Below, in pieces: positions 15,192 to 24,068 of a DNA stretch of 26,157 nucleotides (within the stretch, counting starts at the first letter, position 1; each line of letters begins with the position of its first letter). Origin of the DNA: Actinomycetales bacterium (lineage in GTDB: Bacteria; Actinomycetota; Actinomycetes; Actinomycetales; Actinomycetaceae); assembly GCA_022838965.1 (NCBI GenBank), contig JALHDK010000012.1:1-26157 (forward strand), given 5' to 3'. The notes beneath the pieces are model-generated. The model worked only from the letters and a program-made list of their open reading frames with translations, searched no databases and was not told the DNA's origin. The position numbers and the translations under genes are program-made.

Positions 15192-15485
15192 TCACCCCCG
15201 CGCCGCGAACAGCAGGAACGACCGCAGGAAGCTCAGAAGCAGGAACAGGAGGAGGAAGCCGAGGTCGAGGGCGACAGCGCCGAGACGGAGCGGCGGAATG
15301 AGACGGCGGAAGGCCCGCACCGGTGGATCCGTGAGGGTGTAGACCACGTTGGCGATGACGAGCACGGCGCCGGCGGGCCGCCACGAGCGGGAGAAGGCCT
15401 GCACAAGGTCAAGGACCACCCGGGCCATCAGCGCCACCATGTAGAGCGTGATGAGGAACGCGAGGACTTCCAGGAGGGCCGACAT
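15192..15485 (-). CDS. YggT-family membrane protein
   Basis: A 97-residue integral membrane protein of the YggT family. The first hydrophobic segment (about 4-27) ends in the typical MARVVLDLVQ. A middle segment carries the family motif YTLTDPPVRAFRRLIPPLRLG (about 49-69, the TDP...R..IPP pattern), and a second long hydrophobic segment spans about 70-92. In many Gram-positive bacteria the gene sits between sepF and divIVA, as here, and may help division or membrane organisation; no activity is established. The ATG at 15485 has GGAGG only one base ahead, which is too close. TAGGCT ends 8 nt before the ATG, so a short-leader or leaderless internal transcript is possible. Confidence 0.92.
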   Translation of the reverse strand: MSALLEVLAFLITLYMVALMARVVLDLVQAFSRSWRPAGAVLVIANVVYTLTDPPVRAFRRLIPPLRLGAVALDLGFLLLFLLLSFLRSFLLFAARG

Positions 15486-15496
15486 GCCTCCGCAGC

Positions 15497-15925
15497 CTAG
15501 CCCTGATTGAAGAACCGCTGCTCGGTTTCCCGCGCGTCGGACTCCACGTGCACCGTGGCCGGCGAGAGGAGGAACACCCTGTTGGTCACGCGCTCGATGA
15601 CGCCGCGCAGCCCGAACACCAGGCCGGCCGAGAAGTCCACCATCCGCTTCGCCTCGGCCTCACCCATCCCGGTGAGGTTCATGATTACGGGGATGCCTTC
15701 ACGGAAGGCCTCCCCGATCTGGCGCGCCTCATTGTAGGTGGTCGGATGGACCGTGACGATGCGGGAGAGCTCCGGCTCGGCCACGACGCGCGGGAGAGGT
15801 GTCAGGACACGAGCCGGCGCACGGTCGGCCGTCTCCTCCGGCACCTGGGGGTCGGCTCCGAACGCATCCTCCGCGGGTTCGGACAGACCCAGATACTCCA
15901 TCGTCTTGCGCAGGGCTCCCGCCAT
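15497..15925 (-). CDS. sepF: cell division protein SepF
   Basis: A 142-residue FtsZ membrane anchor. It has the amphipathic N-terminal helix [14 protein letters not shown], an acidic disordered linker (about 15-50), and the SepF dimerisation core: [42 protein letters not shown], and a terminal strand [11 protein letters not shown]. SepF binds the C-terminal peptide of FtsZ, which is present in the ftsZ gene here. The ATG at 15925 has GAGGAG 5 nt ahead. A much longer open frame upstream (to 16600) is a shadow of pgeF. It sits 40 bp after pgeF. The YggS-type PLP gene often found between these two in related bacteria is missing. Confidence 0.95.
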   Translation of the reverse strand: MAGALRKTMEYLGLSEPAEDAFGADPQVPEETADRAPARVLTPLPRVVAEPELSRIVTVHPTTYNEARQIGEAFREGIPVIMNLTGMGEAEAKRMVDFSAGLVFGLRGVIERVTNRVFLLSPATVHVESDARETEQRFFNQG

Positions 15926-15965
15926 GACCGCTCCTCGCGTCGTTCGGACGTCGTCAAGCAGGACG

Positions 15966-16715
15966 CTAATGGAGCCCGGAACGCGGATAGCGGATTGCGG
16001 GCGGCGTGTCGTCGTCGCGGATGGCGATGCCCGCGAATCGCCCGGTGACGCCGTCCCGACGGTACGAGTACCAGCGTGCGTCCTCGAAGGTGCAGCCCGG
16101 CACCACGGTGAGCGGGATCCCCGCCAGCTGCACCCGGATGCCCGCGAGCAGGTCAACTGCCGGTGTGCCCCACGCCGTGGTGGAGGCGGCCCCGAACTCC
16201 CGTGCCCGATCGTGCAGGTCCTGGCTGACCTCGTAACACCGGCCACAGATGTGCGGTCCGACGGCAGCGTGCAATGGCGTGGTGGTGAGGTCGCGCAGCC
16301 GGTCCAGCAACGCTGGCAGGAGGCCGGCGAAGAGCCCCTGCCGGCCCACGTGCGCGGCGGCGAGCACCCCACCCGACTCATCCGCGAGAAGGACGGGTGC
16401 ACAGTCGGCCACCAACACCCCGGGAGCGGTCCGCCCCCCGAGGACCACGACGGCATCGCACTCACCGGGATCAGTCTCGCCCGCGCCCAGCACCCTGACG
16501 TCCCTGCCGTGCACCTGCGACATCCAGACCAGGCGCACACCGAGGGTGTCCTCGAGGGCGGCCCGGTTGGCTGCGACTGCCGCCGGATCGTCACCCACAT
16601 GGGCGGCGAGATTCAGGCCGCCGCCATGGACGGCGGCCCACGGCGGCCGGGACACGCCCCCCGCCCGCGAGGTGAAGACCGCGCGGGCGCCGGGTGAGAG
16701 CTGAACCGTCTGCAC
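15966..16715 (-). CDS. pgeF: peptidoglycan editing factor PgeF (YfiH/YlmD, laccase-domain)
   Basis: A 249-residue multicopper-polyphenol-oxidase-like (DUF152) protein. E. coli YfiH/PgeF removes wrongly incorporated L-Ser in place of L-Ala from UDP-MurNAc precursors; related proteins also deaminate purine nucleosides. The three family metal ligands are present: His69 in SQVHG, Cys105 in VADCAPVLL, and His122 in [23 protein letters not shown] and a terminal FAGIAI block complete the fold. The AHVGRQG form replaces the more usual AHAGWRG, a variant found in actinobacteria. GTG at 16715 is the start, 2 bp after the ftsZ TAG, so it is translated off the ftsZ message. A cell-wall editing role fits the dcw neighbourhood. 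Confidence 0.9.
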   Translation of the reverse strand: MQTVQLSPGARAVFTSRAGGVSRPPWAAVHGGGLNLAAHVGDDPAAVAANRAALEDTLGVRLVWMSQVHGRDVRVLGAGETDPGECDAVVVLGGRTAPGVLVADCAPVLLADESGGVLAAAHVGRQGLFAGLLPALLDRLRDLTTTPLHAAVGPHICGRCYEVSQDLHDRAREFGAASTTAWGTPAVDLLAGIRVQLAGIPLTVVPGCTFEDARWYSYRRDGVTGRFAGIAIRDDDTPPAIRYPRSGLH

Positions 16716-16717
16716 GG

Positions 16718-17901
16718 CTACTTGAGGAAATCGGGGATGTCCAGGTCCTCCACGGGACGGCGGTGCCGGTCGGACTCGAACACCCGCGGAATCTCGAACG
16801 AACTGGCAGGAGCCTCCTCCGGCACGGCGCTCGGACGAACGGGCGCCGGCTGTGCAACCGGCTGCGGAGGGGGCGGAGGTGCGGTGTGCGCTGGTGCGGG
16901 CTGCGGACGCGCCGGCTGTGGCTTTTCGGCGACCGCCCCGACGGGACGGGCGGCCGGGGTCGCCGCGTACTGCTCGTCCGGATCGAAGCCGGCTGCGATC
17001 ACCGTGACACGGACCTCGTCACCGAGTGCGTCGTCGATCACCGCTCCGAAGATGATGTTGGCCTCGGGATGCGCCGCCTCCTGGACGAGGCGAGCCGCCT
17101 CGTGGATCTCGAACAGACCCAGATCGGAACCACCCTGGATCGACAGCAGCACCCCGTGGGCACCATCGATCGAGGCCTCGAGGAGCGGGGAGGAGATGGC
17201 CATCTCGGCCGCTTCGACCGAGCGGCCCTCGCCGCGCGCATTGCCGATGCCCATGAGCGCCGAGCCGGCGTCCTTCATGACCGACTTGACGTCAGCGAAG
17301 TCGAGGTTGATCAGGCCGGGGGTGGTGATCAGGTCCGTGATGCCCTGGACACCGGAGAGGAGGACCTGGTCGGCGGACTTGAAGGCGTCGAGAACCGAGA
17401 TGTTGCGGTCCGAGATGGAGAGCAGGCGGTCATTGGGGATGACGATGAGGGTGTCGACCTCGGCCCGCAGGTTCTCGATGCCCTTCTCCGCCTGGTTGGA
17501 GCGCCGCCGGCCCTCGAAGGTGAAGGGCCGGGTGACCACACCGATCGTCAGGGCGCCCAGGCTCCGGGCGATGCGGGCGACGACGGGAGACCACCCTCTC
17601 CGGCGGTGACGAAGACCATGTCCGCACCGCGGAGGACCTCCTCGATCTCCTCCTGGTGGTCCTCGGCGGCCCGGCGGCCCACCTCCGGGTCCGCGCCCGC
17701 TCCGAGACCACGGGTGAGATCGCGGCCGACGTCGAGCTTGACGTCGGCATCGGACATCAGAAGAGCCTGCGCGTCGGTGTTGATGGCGATGAACTCGACG
17801 CCCTTGAGCCCCACCTCGATCATGCGGTTGACCGCGTTGACGCCACCGCCGCCGATGCCTACCACCTTGATGACCGCCAAATAGTTCTGGGGTGCTGCCA
17901 C
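16718..17901 (-). pseudogene. ftsZ: cell division GTPase FtsZ, reading frame broken by a ~19-nt deletion
   Basis: The tubulin-like Z-ring GTPase, split into two frames. From GTG 17901 it reads [26 protein letters not shown] through TAGEGG (residue 104, ending at 17590). It then runs into another frame and stops at 17548. The correct family sequence resumes in a different frame at 17587 ([16 protein letters not shown]) and continues to [10 protein letters not shown], the SepF/FtsA-binding tail, at 16718. Between TAGEGG and PVVAR, every FtsZ has GTGTGGA. Comparing what is expected with what is left, 19 nt are missing, including the GGGTGTG tubulin signature that binds GTP phosphates. With them the protein would be about 400 residues, the normal size. 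Everything else, including [30 protein letters not shown] and the Pro-rich linker, is intact. The absence of other decay and the essential role of ftsZ suggest a sequencing or assembly error. A true mutation cannot be excluded. Confidence 0.9.
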
Positions 17902-17976
17902 GGGAGTTCCCTCTCGTTCCTCCAAACCTTCAACCTGAGCTGGAGATTCAGATATTTCGGTTTTCCTGCCGCGGTG

Positions 17977-18005
17977 AAGGTACGCAGGCGGGGACCGACC
18001 TGCAA
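17977..18005 (-). promoter_or_regulatory. ftsZ promoter candidate
   Basis: On the - strand TTGCAG (+ 18000-18005), a 17-nt spacer, and TACCTT (+ 17977-17982) make a good promoter in the 154-bp ftsQ-ftsZ gap. The leader would be about 70 nt. It contains GGTTGAAGGTT, and its CTCCA...TGGAG inverted repeat (17920-17924, 17941-17945) overlaps a GGAGGA. The GTG start at 17901 follows GAGAGGGA. Separate transcription of ftsZ inside the dcw cluster is usual in actinobacteria. Confidence 0.55.
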
Positions 18006-18055
18006 CGACCGGCGGGGGTGTGTCGCCGTGCCGTTGTGCCACGGTTGGCGAGACG

Positions 18056-18916
18056 CTACTCGGTGAGTGGGGCGCGCGGCGTCGAGACGTCGTAGATCCG
18101 CGCCGGAACCTGACGGAGCGTCTGGAGGACCGCCAGTTTGAGCTCGTTGTCGGTGTCGGTGCCCCACCGCACCGTTGCGCCGCCCGAGAGGGTGAAGGTG
18201 ATGGAGGCGTCGCTCTGCGCCGAGACTCCCGTCACGGTGGCGCGCAGGTCCTCCGGCAGGCCCGCGATGACGTGCAGTGCAGCGGCGAGGATGCGCGCAG
18301 TGTTCTCGCCGAGGGGTACGTTCACGACCGGGATCCCGGGGGGAGGCGCCGGACTCGTGCCGAGCTCCACACCCTCACGATCGAACACGACGAAGCCCGC
18401 ATCCCCGGGCACCGCGGCGACCGGTTGCCGGGCCACCAGCTCCACGGACAGGCCATCCGGCCATCGCCGGCTCACCGTGGCCGTGTGCACGGTGGGGATC
18501 TCCTCGAGCCGTTTCTCGAGGGACCGGATTCCGATGCGCGGCAGCGGCACACCGCTGACATCCGCGATCACGTCCTGGGCTGCCGCGAGGTCGAGTTCAC
18601 CCTCGGAGACCACGGCGATCCGGTCAGGGTCGAGGGCGAGCACCGGGGACAGGAAGGCGAGCCACCCAGCGGCGGCCACCGCCACGGCCACCGCGACGGC
18701 CTGGCCCAACCGCCACAGCAGCGCCCGCCGCGACGCGGCCCGAAGCTCCCTGACTCGCGGGCCCGCGCTGACCGGCTCCGGGCTCACCGACGTCGTCCTG
18801 GGGTGCAGGGCCACCACTGGCGCGACCCTGGGCGCCTCCGACGCCTCCGGAGCGCTCGCCGCCGTCGGCGGCGTCGGCACGTCACGCAGGGCGCGCGGGG
18901 GTTGCGGCGGTCTCAC
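18056..18916 (-). CDS. ftsQ: cell division protein FtsQ/DivIB
   Basis: A 286-residue bitopic membrane protein of the FtsQ-FtsB-FtsL complex that regulates septal peptidoglycan synthesis. A cytoplasmic N-terminal region (1-65) rich in Pro/Ala/Arg precedes one membrane segment (about 68-92, [20 protein letters not shown]). Then comes an extracytoplasmic POTRA domain ([26 protein letters not shown], then [31 protein letters not shown]) and the beta domain ending near residue 280. The GTG at 18916 overlaps the murC stop by 4 bp (GTGA). The long N-terminus is typical of actinobacteria. This is the last gene before the ftsZ promoter. Confidence 0.93.
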   Translation of the reverse strand: MRPPQPPRALRDVPTPPTAASAPEASEAPRVAPVVALHPRTTSVSPEPVSAGPRVRELRAASRRALLWRLGQAVAVAVAVAAAGWLAFLSPVLALDPDRIAVVSEGELDLAAAQDVIADVSGVPLPRIGIRSLEKRLEEIPTVHTATVSRRWPDGLSVELVARQPVAAVPGDAGFVVFDREGVELGTSPAPPPGIPVVNVPLGENTARILAAALHVIAGLPEDLRATVTGVSAQSDASITFTLSGGATVRWGTDTDNELKLAVLQTLRQVPARIYDVSTPRAPLTE

Positions 18917-20241
18917 AGCGATCCGAGGATCTCGTCGGCCAGCTGCGTCACGTCGCCCGCACCCATGGTGATCAGCAGATCCCCGGGCCGCGCCCGACGC
19001 GCGATCTCGCGGGCGGCCTCGTGCTTGTCGGCGACGTAGGTACCGTGCCTCATGCTCCGGGTGATCAGCTCGGACGTGACGCCGGGGATGGGGTCCTCCC
19101 GCGACGGGTAGATGGCCGTGACCACGACGTCGTCGGCCAGATCGAGCGCCTCGGCGAAACGGGCCGCGAAGTCACGGGTGCGGGAGAAGAGGTGGGGCTG
19201 GAAGATCACCAGGACGCGGCCAGCTCCGGCCTCGTGACGCGCGGTGCGCAGGGTGGCGGCCACCTCGGTCGGGTGGTGGGCGTAGTCGTCGATCACTCTC
19301 ACCCCGTGGCGCGAGCCGCGGTCCTCGAAACGCCGGCCGGTCCCCCGGAAGGATGCCAGTGCCCGGGCCATGACGTCGGGAGCCACCCCCAGCTCGACAC
19401 CCACGGCGAACGCCGCCGCGGCGTTCAGGCGGTTGTGTTCCCCCCGGACGTTCAGCTCCACGGGATGGCGTTCCCCGCGCCACAGCAGGTTGGGTCCCTC
19501 GACCACGAGGTCTCCGGCGCGAAGGGCCCGCCCCGCGCGTCCATAACCGACCGACCGCACCCCGACGGCGTCGGCGTGGTCCAGCAGCGCCCGGGCGCCG
19601 TCGTCCTCCCGGCACGCCACGAGCAGTCCACCCGGAATGATGCGTCCCACGAAGTCACGGAACGCCTGTTCGAAGGCCTCCTGCGAGCCGAAGTGGTCCA
19701 GATGATCCGGCTCCACGTTCGTCACGACGGCGATCCGGGGTGAGTAGTTGAGGAACGATCCGTCCGACTCGTCCGCTTCGGCAACGAAGACCCGCCCCGC
19801 CCCGACGTGTGCCCCGCTTCCGACCCCGACGACGGTGCCGCCGATGGCGAAGGACGGGTCGAGTCCCGCATCCCGCAGGGACAGTGCGACCATGGCGGAC
19901 GTCGTCGTCTTGCCGTGGGCGCCCGCCACCGCCACAAAGTCCTGGCCTTCCGCCGCGAGCGCGAGTGCCTGCGACCGGTGCAGCACCTGCAGGCCGAGTT
20001 CGCGTGCCCTGACGAGCTCCGGGTTCGACGGGCGGATCGCCGACGAGACCACCACGCACATGCCGGGCCCCACGTGCGCGGCGTCGTGGCCGACGAACAC
20101 CCGGATGCCGGCCTCACGCAGCGCGGCCAGGGAGGCCGCATCGCTGGCGTCGGAACCCTGCACGTCGTGGCCGCGTGCGGCGAGCAGGAGAGCGACGACG
20201 CTCATGCCCGCCCCGCCGATGCCGATCAGGTGGTACGTCAT
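18913..20241 (-). CDS. murC: UDP-N-acetylmuramate--L-alanine ligase
   Basis: A 442-residue Mur ligase that adds the first stem residue, L-Ala, to UDP-MurNAc with ATP. The N-terminal Rossmann part begins HLIGIGGAGMS. The central P-loop is AGAHGKTTTSAM (about 108-119), with EADESDGSF and NVEPDHLDHF following, and ELNVRGEHNRLNAAAA in the middle. The C-domain holds DDYAHHPTEV and FQPHLFSRT. The ATG at 20241 overlaps the murG stop by 4 bp, and its own stop overlaps ftsQ by 4 bp. Length and motifs are fully normal. Confidence 0.98.
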   Translation of the reverse strand: MTYHLIGIGGAGMSVVALLLAARGHDVQGSDASDAASLAALREAGIRVFVGHDAAHVGPGMCVVVSSAIRPSNPELVRARELGLQVLHRSQALALAAEGQDFVAVAGAHGKTTTSAMVALSLRDAGLDPSFAIGGTVVGVGSGAHVGAGRVFVAEADESDGSFLNYSPRIAVVTNVEPDHLDHFGSQEAFEQAFRDFVGRIIPGGLLVACREDDGARALLDHADAVGVRSVGYGRAGRALRAGDLVVEGPNLLWRGERHPVELNVRGEHNRLNAAAAFAVGVELGVAPDVMARALASFRGTGRRFEDRGSRHGVRVIDDYAHHPTEVAATLRTARHEAGAGRVLVIFQPHLFSRTRDFAARFAEALDLADDVVVTAIYPSREDPIPGVTSELITRSMRHGTYVADKHEAAREIARRARPGDLLITMGAGDVTQLADEILGSL

Positions 20242-21353
20242 GTCAGCGCCTCGATCTCGTCGACGAGGCGCGCCGCACCGTCCCGCGTCCCCGCGGCGGC
20301 GGCGCGCGCACCCATGTCCCGCAGGGTCTCCGGGGTGCCGAACAGCTCGGCGACCCGCTGCGCGAGGAGATCGGGGGTGAGCGCAGCGTCCTCGATGATC
20401 TCGCCACCGCCCGCTGCCACGACGTCCGCCGCGTTGAGACGTTGCTCGCCGTTACCGACCGGCAGCGGGACGTACAGGGCGGGCAGACCGAGGGCAGCCA
20501 GCTCGCACACCATCCCGGCGCCGGAGCGGGTGACGACCAGATCGGCGCAGGCATAGGCGATGTGCATCTCCGCCAGATACTCGCGCACCTGGTACCCCGG
20601 AGGATTGCCGGCGCCCGACCGTGCCTGCTCCACCGGCCCGGCCTTGCCCCTGCCCGTCAGGTGCAGCACCTGGGCGGTTGCCGCGAGCCGGGCGAGCGCC
20701 CCGGCGGCGGCGGCGTTGATGCTCGCAGCGCCCAGCGATCCTCCCGTGACGAGCAGGGTGGGCTGGTCCGGATCCAGGCCGAGCAGCGCGGCCGCCTCCA
20801 CCCGCGCCTCGCGGGCACCCCCGGCGGCACGCCGGGCCGCGAGCTCCGCCACCGGCCCGCGGAGCGGCAGACCGGTGACCACGGTCCGGCCCCGTCTGGC
20901 CACCAGCGGCGTCGAGGCGAAGGTGAGGGCGACGACGTCGGCGCGCCGCGCCCCGTAGCGGTTGGCGAGGCCGGGGCGCGCGTTCTGTTCGTGGATGACC
21001 ACGGGAAGGGCGCGCGTGAAGGCCGCGCGATAGGCGGGAGTCGCCACGTACCCGCCGAAGCCGACGACGACGTCGGGCCGCATCCGGTCGATGACCTGCG
21101 CTGTGGTCCGGACGGCGTCCCGGAGCCGCGCCGGCAGGGTGACCAGCTCCCTGCTGGGACGGCGGGGGAGCCGGGCACGCGGGATGAAGGTGAGGGGGTA
21201 GCCGGCCGCCGGGACCAGATCCTTCTCGAGGCCGGCCTCGGTGCCGATCACCTCGATCTCCGCCAGGGGCTGGCGGCGACGGATCTCGTCGGCGGTGGCG
21301 AGCAGCGGGTTCACGTGCCCCGCGGAGCCACCACCTGCGAGCAGGACGCGCAT
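20238..21353 (-). CDS. murG: UDP-GlcNAc:lipid I transferase MurG
   Basis: A 371-residue GT28 glycosyltransferase at the inner face of the membrane; it adds GlcNAc to lipid I to make lipid II. The N-domain has GGGSAGHVNPLLATA (glycine-rich acceptor loop), VGFGGYVATPAY and HEQNARPGLANR. The C-domain has LVTGGSLGAASIN and the UDP-GlcNAc site VTRSGAGMVCELAALGLPALYVPLP. I chose ATG 21353 (MRVLLAGGG), with AGGGG 8 nt ahead and one base after the ftsW TGA. A GTG at 21362 in the same frame would overlap ftsW but has no correctly spaced ribosome site. Confidence 0.97.
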   Translation of the reverse strand: MRVLLAGGGSAGHVNPLLATADEIRRRQPLAEIEVIGTEAGLEKDLVPAAGYPLTFIPRARLPRRPSRELVTLPARLRDAVRTTAQVIDRMRPDVVVGFGGYVATPAYRAAFTRALPVVIHEQNARPGLANRYGARRADVVALTFASTPLVARRGRTVVTGLPLRGPVAELAARRAAGGAREARVEAAALLGLDPDQPTLLVTGGSLGAASINAAAAGALARLAATAQVLHLTGRGKAGPVEQARSGAGNPPGYQVREYLAEMHIAYACADLVVTRSGAGMVCELAALGLPALYVPLPVGNGEQRLNAADVVAAGGGEIIEDAALTPDLLAQRVAELFGTPETLRDMGARAAAAGTRDGAARLVDEIEALT

Positions 21354-21354
21354 G

Positions 21355-22614
21355 TCAACCACCCCTCCGTGTCAGCCGTCCCCCCACCACGGCCAGCGAG
21401 CGGCTGACCGAGCTGCGCGACGTCGCCAGACCCTTCCGCGCCCCGGGCTCGGTCCGCGCGAAGGCGAGCATCATCCCCAGGGCGATCAGGGTCGAGATCA
21501 TGGCGGAGCCACCCGCCGAGACCAGCGGGAGCGGCACCCCGATCACCGGCAGCATGCCGATCACCACCCCGATGTTGACCAGCGCCTGCCCGATGATCCA
21601 GCAGGTGACCGCGGCGGTCGTGATCTTCACGAAGGGGTCGGGGTGTCTCCGGATCATCCGCAGGAGCCCGTACGCCAGCACTCCGAAGAGCACGAGCACC
21701 AGGAGCGTGCCCAGCAGCCCGAGCTCCTCGCCCAGGATGGCGAAGATGAAGTCGTTGTGCGCCTCCGGCAGGTAGGCCCACTTCTCGCGCGAGGCGCCGA
21801 GGCCCACGCCCGTGAGACCGCCGGTGCCCAGACCCCAGAGCCCGTGGCGGGACTGGTACCCGGCCCCGGTGGGATCCACCTCCCCGATACCCAGGAAGTG
21901 CATGACACGGGTCATGCGGGATTCCGAGGCCACCACGAGCGCGGTGACCACCGCGACGCCGCCCACACCTCCGGCGACGAACCAGCGGGCCGGCAGGCCG
22001 CCGACCCAGGACGCGCCAGCGACCAGCATGACCAGGACGATCGCCGTTCCCATGTCCCATCCCGCCATCACGAGGCCGATGCACGCGAGACTCACCAGCA
22101 GCCCGGGCACGACGACATGCTGCCACTGCCGCAGCAGCTCGCCCTTGCGCGCGAGGATCAGGCCGAGCCACAGCGCCAGTCCGAGCTTCATGAACTCCGA
22201 CGGCTGAATGGTCTGGTTGAGACCCGGGATGAAGACCCAGTTCAGATTCCCGCCACGTCCCCGGGCCAGGGGGCTGAAGATGAGGAACTGGAGGGCCACA
22301 GCCCCCGCAAGTGCCGGCCAGGCCAGAGCCTTGTAGGTCCGCACCGGGAGCAGGGAAGCGACCACCATCAGGGGGAGCCCGATCACAACGAACTTCCCCT
22401 GGGACAGGAAGTCAGCGTAGGGATTCCCGTCGTTGTTGCGGATCGAGACGATGGTCGACGCGGAGAGCACCATCACCACCCCGATCAGGAGCAGCAGCAG
22501 GGTGGCCCCGCCGATCAGGTAGTAGCTCAGCGCGCCGGGGTCGGTGCTGGTGATGACGCGGGCCTCGGGAGCCCGCAGCCGGAGACGCCGGCGGGCCTCC
22601 TGAAGCGTGGTCAT
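21355..22614 (-). CDS. ftsW: septal peptidoglycan polymerase FtsW (SEDS family)
   Basis: A 419-residue SEDS glycosyltransferase with about ten membrane segments; it polymerises lipid II at the septum with FtsI. Visible family signatures: SASTI early, WVFIPGLNQTIQPSEFMKLGL, the periplasmic EAHNDFIFAILGEELG block with the catalytic Asp, and GVVIGMLPVIGVPLPLVSAGGSAM near the end. The N-terminus (TLQEARRRLRLRAPEA) and C-terminus are basic and cytoplasmic. ATG 22614 overlaps the murD TGA by 4 bp. Its place between murD and murG supports FtsW over RodA. A frame open further upstream is a murD shadow. Confidence 0.96.
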   Translation of the reverse strand: MTTLQEARRRLRLRAPEARVITSTDPGALSYYLIGGATLLLLLIGVVMVLSASTIVSIRNNDGNPYADFLSQGKFVVIGLPLMVVASLLPVRTYKALAWPALAGAVALQFLIFSPLARGRGGNLNWVFIPGLNQTIQPSEFMKLGLALWLGLILARKGELLRQWQHVVVPGLLVSLACIGLVMAGWDMGTAIVLVMLVAGASWVGGLPARWFVAGGVGGVAVVTALVVASESRMTRVMHFLGIGEVDPTGAGYQSRHGLWGLGTGGLTGVGLGASREKWAYLPEAHNDFIFAILGEELGLLGTLLVLVLFGVLAYGLLRMIRRHPDPFVKITTAAVTCWIIGQALVNIGVVIGMLPVIGVPLPLVSAGGSAMISTLIALGMMLAFARTEPGARKGLATSRSSVSRSLAVVGGRLTRRGG

Positions 22615-24068
22615 CCATCCCCCAGTTCCATGACCGCCCGCGCGAACTGCTCCCCGCGATCGGCGTAACTCGCGAACTGGTCCATCGAGGCGCATGCGGG
22701 TGCCATGAGCACCGTGTCTCCGGGCCGCGCGAAGCGGGCCGCGGCTGCCACCGCCTGAGCCATCACATCACCATGGTCCGCGACCTCCACCTCGATCCGG
22801 GGGATCTCGGGCGCGTGTCGCTCCAGAGCGGTCCGGATGGGCTCGCGGTCCCGGCCAATGATGACCACGGCGCGGAGGCGGTCGCGCACCTGCTCGACGA
22901 GCCCCTCGAACCGCGCTCCCTTCGCCAGCCCACCGGCGATCCACACCACCGAGCCCCGGGGCAGGGAGAGCAGGGAGGCCTGCGCGGCGTGGGCGTTGGT
23001 TGCCTTCGAATCGTCGACCCAGCGCACGCCGCCCACGGTCCGCACGAGCGCGATGCGGTGGGCGCCGGGGGGATGCGCGCGCAGCCCCGCCCGGACGTCG
23101 GCGGGTTCCACCCCGTGGGCGCGCGCGAGTGCGGCGGCGAACAGCGCGTCCACCACCACGTGGTCCGGCACGACGCCGTCGCCGCCTGGTGCGAGGTGGC
23201 GCAGGTCATCCATGGTGGCCAGCTCGATCGCGCTCCGGTGCCGGTCGTCCACGAACGCCCGGTCGCACAGCACGCCCTCGACGACGCCGAGGTCGCCCGG
23301 GCCGGGAATGCCGAGGCCGACTCCCACGGCCCGCGCACCCTCCACGACGTCGGCACCCTCAACCATGGTGCGGGTCACCGGGTCCGCGAGGTTGTAGATG
23401 CACGCACGGTGGGTGTGGTGGTAGACCCGCGCCTTGTCCGCGATGTAGGCCTCCATGCTGCCGTGCCAGTCGATGTGGTCCGGCGCCACGTTGAGGCAGG
23501 CACTCGCGAGCGGCTCGACGCTGTAGGTCGAGTGGAGCTGGAAGGAGGACAGCTCCACGGCGAGAACATCGACGCCTCCCCGGGCGGCGACCCGCACGAT
23601 CGGGGTTCCGACGTTGCCCACCGCGGGCGCATCCAGCCCGGCGGCCTGGAGAATGCCGGACGTCATGGTGACGGTGGTGGTCTTGCCGTTGGTGCCCGTG
23701 AGTGTGAGCCACGGCGCCCACGAACCATCGGACCGCGGTGCCTGCACCTGCCAGGCCAGTTCGACCTCGCTCCACACCGGGACGCCGGCGGCGCGGGCCG
23801 CGGAGTAGAGGGGTGCGTGCGAGGGCACGCCGGGCGAGACCACGACGATATCGGGGGCGGACGCGATGACCGCAGCCGCGAGTTCCGCCGGGTCGGGGAT
23901 CGCCCGGGCGGAGATCCCCTCGGCCTCCGCCGCGGCAGCGGCCTCGTCGCGTGCGTCGAAGCCGAGCGCCGTCCCCCCGAGCGTCGCGACGACGTCGGCC
24001 GCGGCGCGGCCCGAGGTCCCGAGACCCACCACCGCCACGCGGGCACCGGAGACGCCGAGGCGGGTCAT
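22611..24068 (-). CDS. murD: UDP-N-acetylmuramoylalanine--D-glutamate ligase
   Basis: A 485-residue Mur ligase that adds D-Glu to UDP-MurNAc-L-Ala. The N-domain begins [17 protein letters not shown]. The ATP loop is [13 protein letters not shown], then [16 protein letters not shown] and [12 protein letters not shown]. The C-domain has [27 protein letters not shown], and [25 protein letters not shown], all MurD hallmarks. It is a little longer than the E. coli enzyme (438), with extra residues around 245-300, as in other actinobacteria. ATG 24068 overlaps the mraY stop by 4 bp. Confidence 0.98.
   Translation of the reverse strand: MTRLGVSGARVAVVGLGTSGRAAADVVATLGGTALGFDARDEAAAAAEAEGISARAIPDPAELAAAVIASAPDIVVVSPGVPSHAPLYSAARAAGVPVWSEVELAWQVQAPRSDGSWAPWLTLTGTNGKTTTVTMTSGILQAAGLDAPAVGNVGTPIVRVAARGGVDVLAVELSSFQLHSTYSVEPLASACLNVAPDHIDWHGSMEAYIADKARVYHHTHRACIYNLADPVTRTMVEGADVVEGARAVGVGLGIPGPGDLGVVEGVLCDRAFVDDRHRSAIELATMDDLRHLAPGGDGVVPDHVVVDALFAAALARAHGVEPADVRAGLRAHPPGAHRIALVRTVGGVRWVDDSKATNAHAAQASLLSLPRGSVVWIAGGLAKGARFEGLVEQVRDRLRAVVIIGRDREPIRTALERHAPEIPRIEVEVADHGDVMAQAVAAAARFARPGDTVLMAPACASMDQFASYADRGEQFARAVMELGDG

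Noticed and set aside
16718..17901. Two separate genes (ftsZ N-half and C-half) or programmed frameshifting
   Set aside because: The junction has no slippery heptamer, and it misses the essential GGGTGTG residues in both frames, so frameshifting could not restore a working FtsZ.
18026..18044. CCGTG/CACGG stem after ftsQ as a terminator
   Set aside because: Only five pairs with a 9-nt loop and no T-run; it overlaps the region just upstream of the ftsZ -35, so a separate role cannot be supported.
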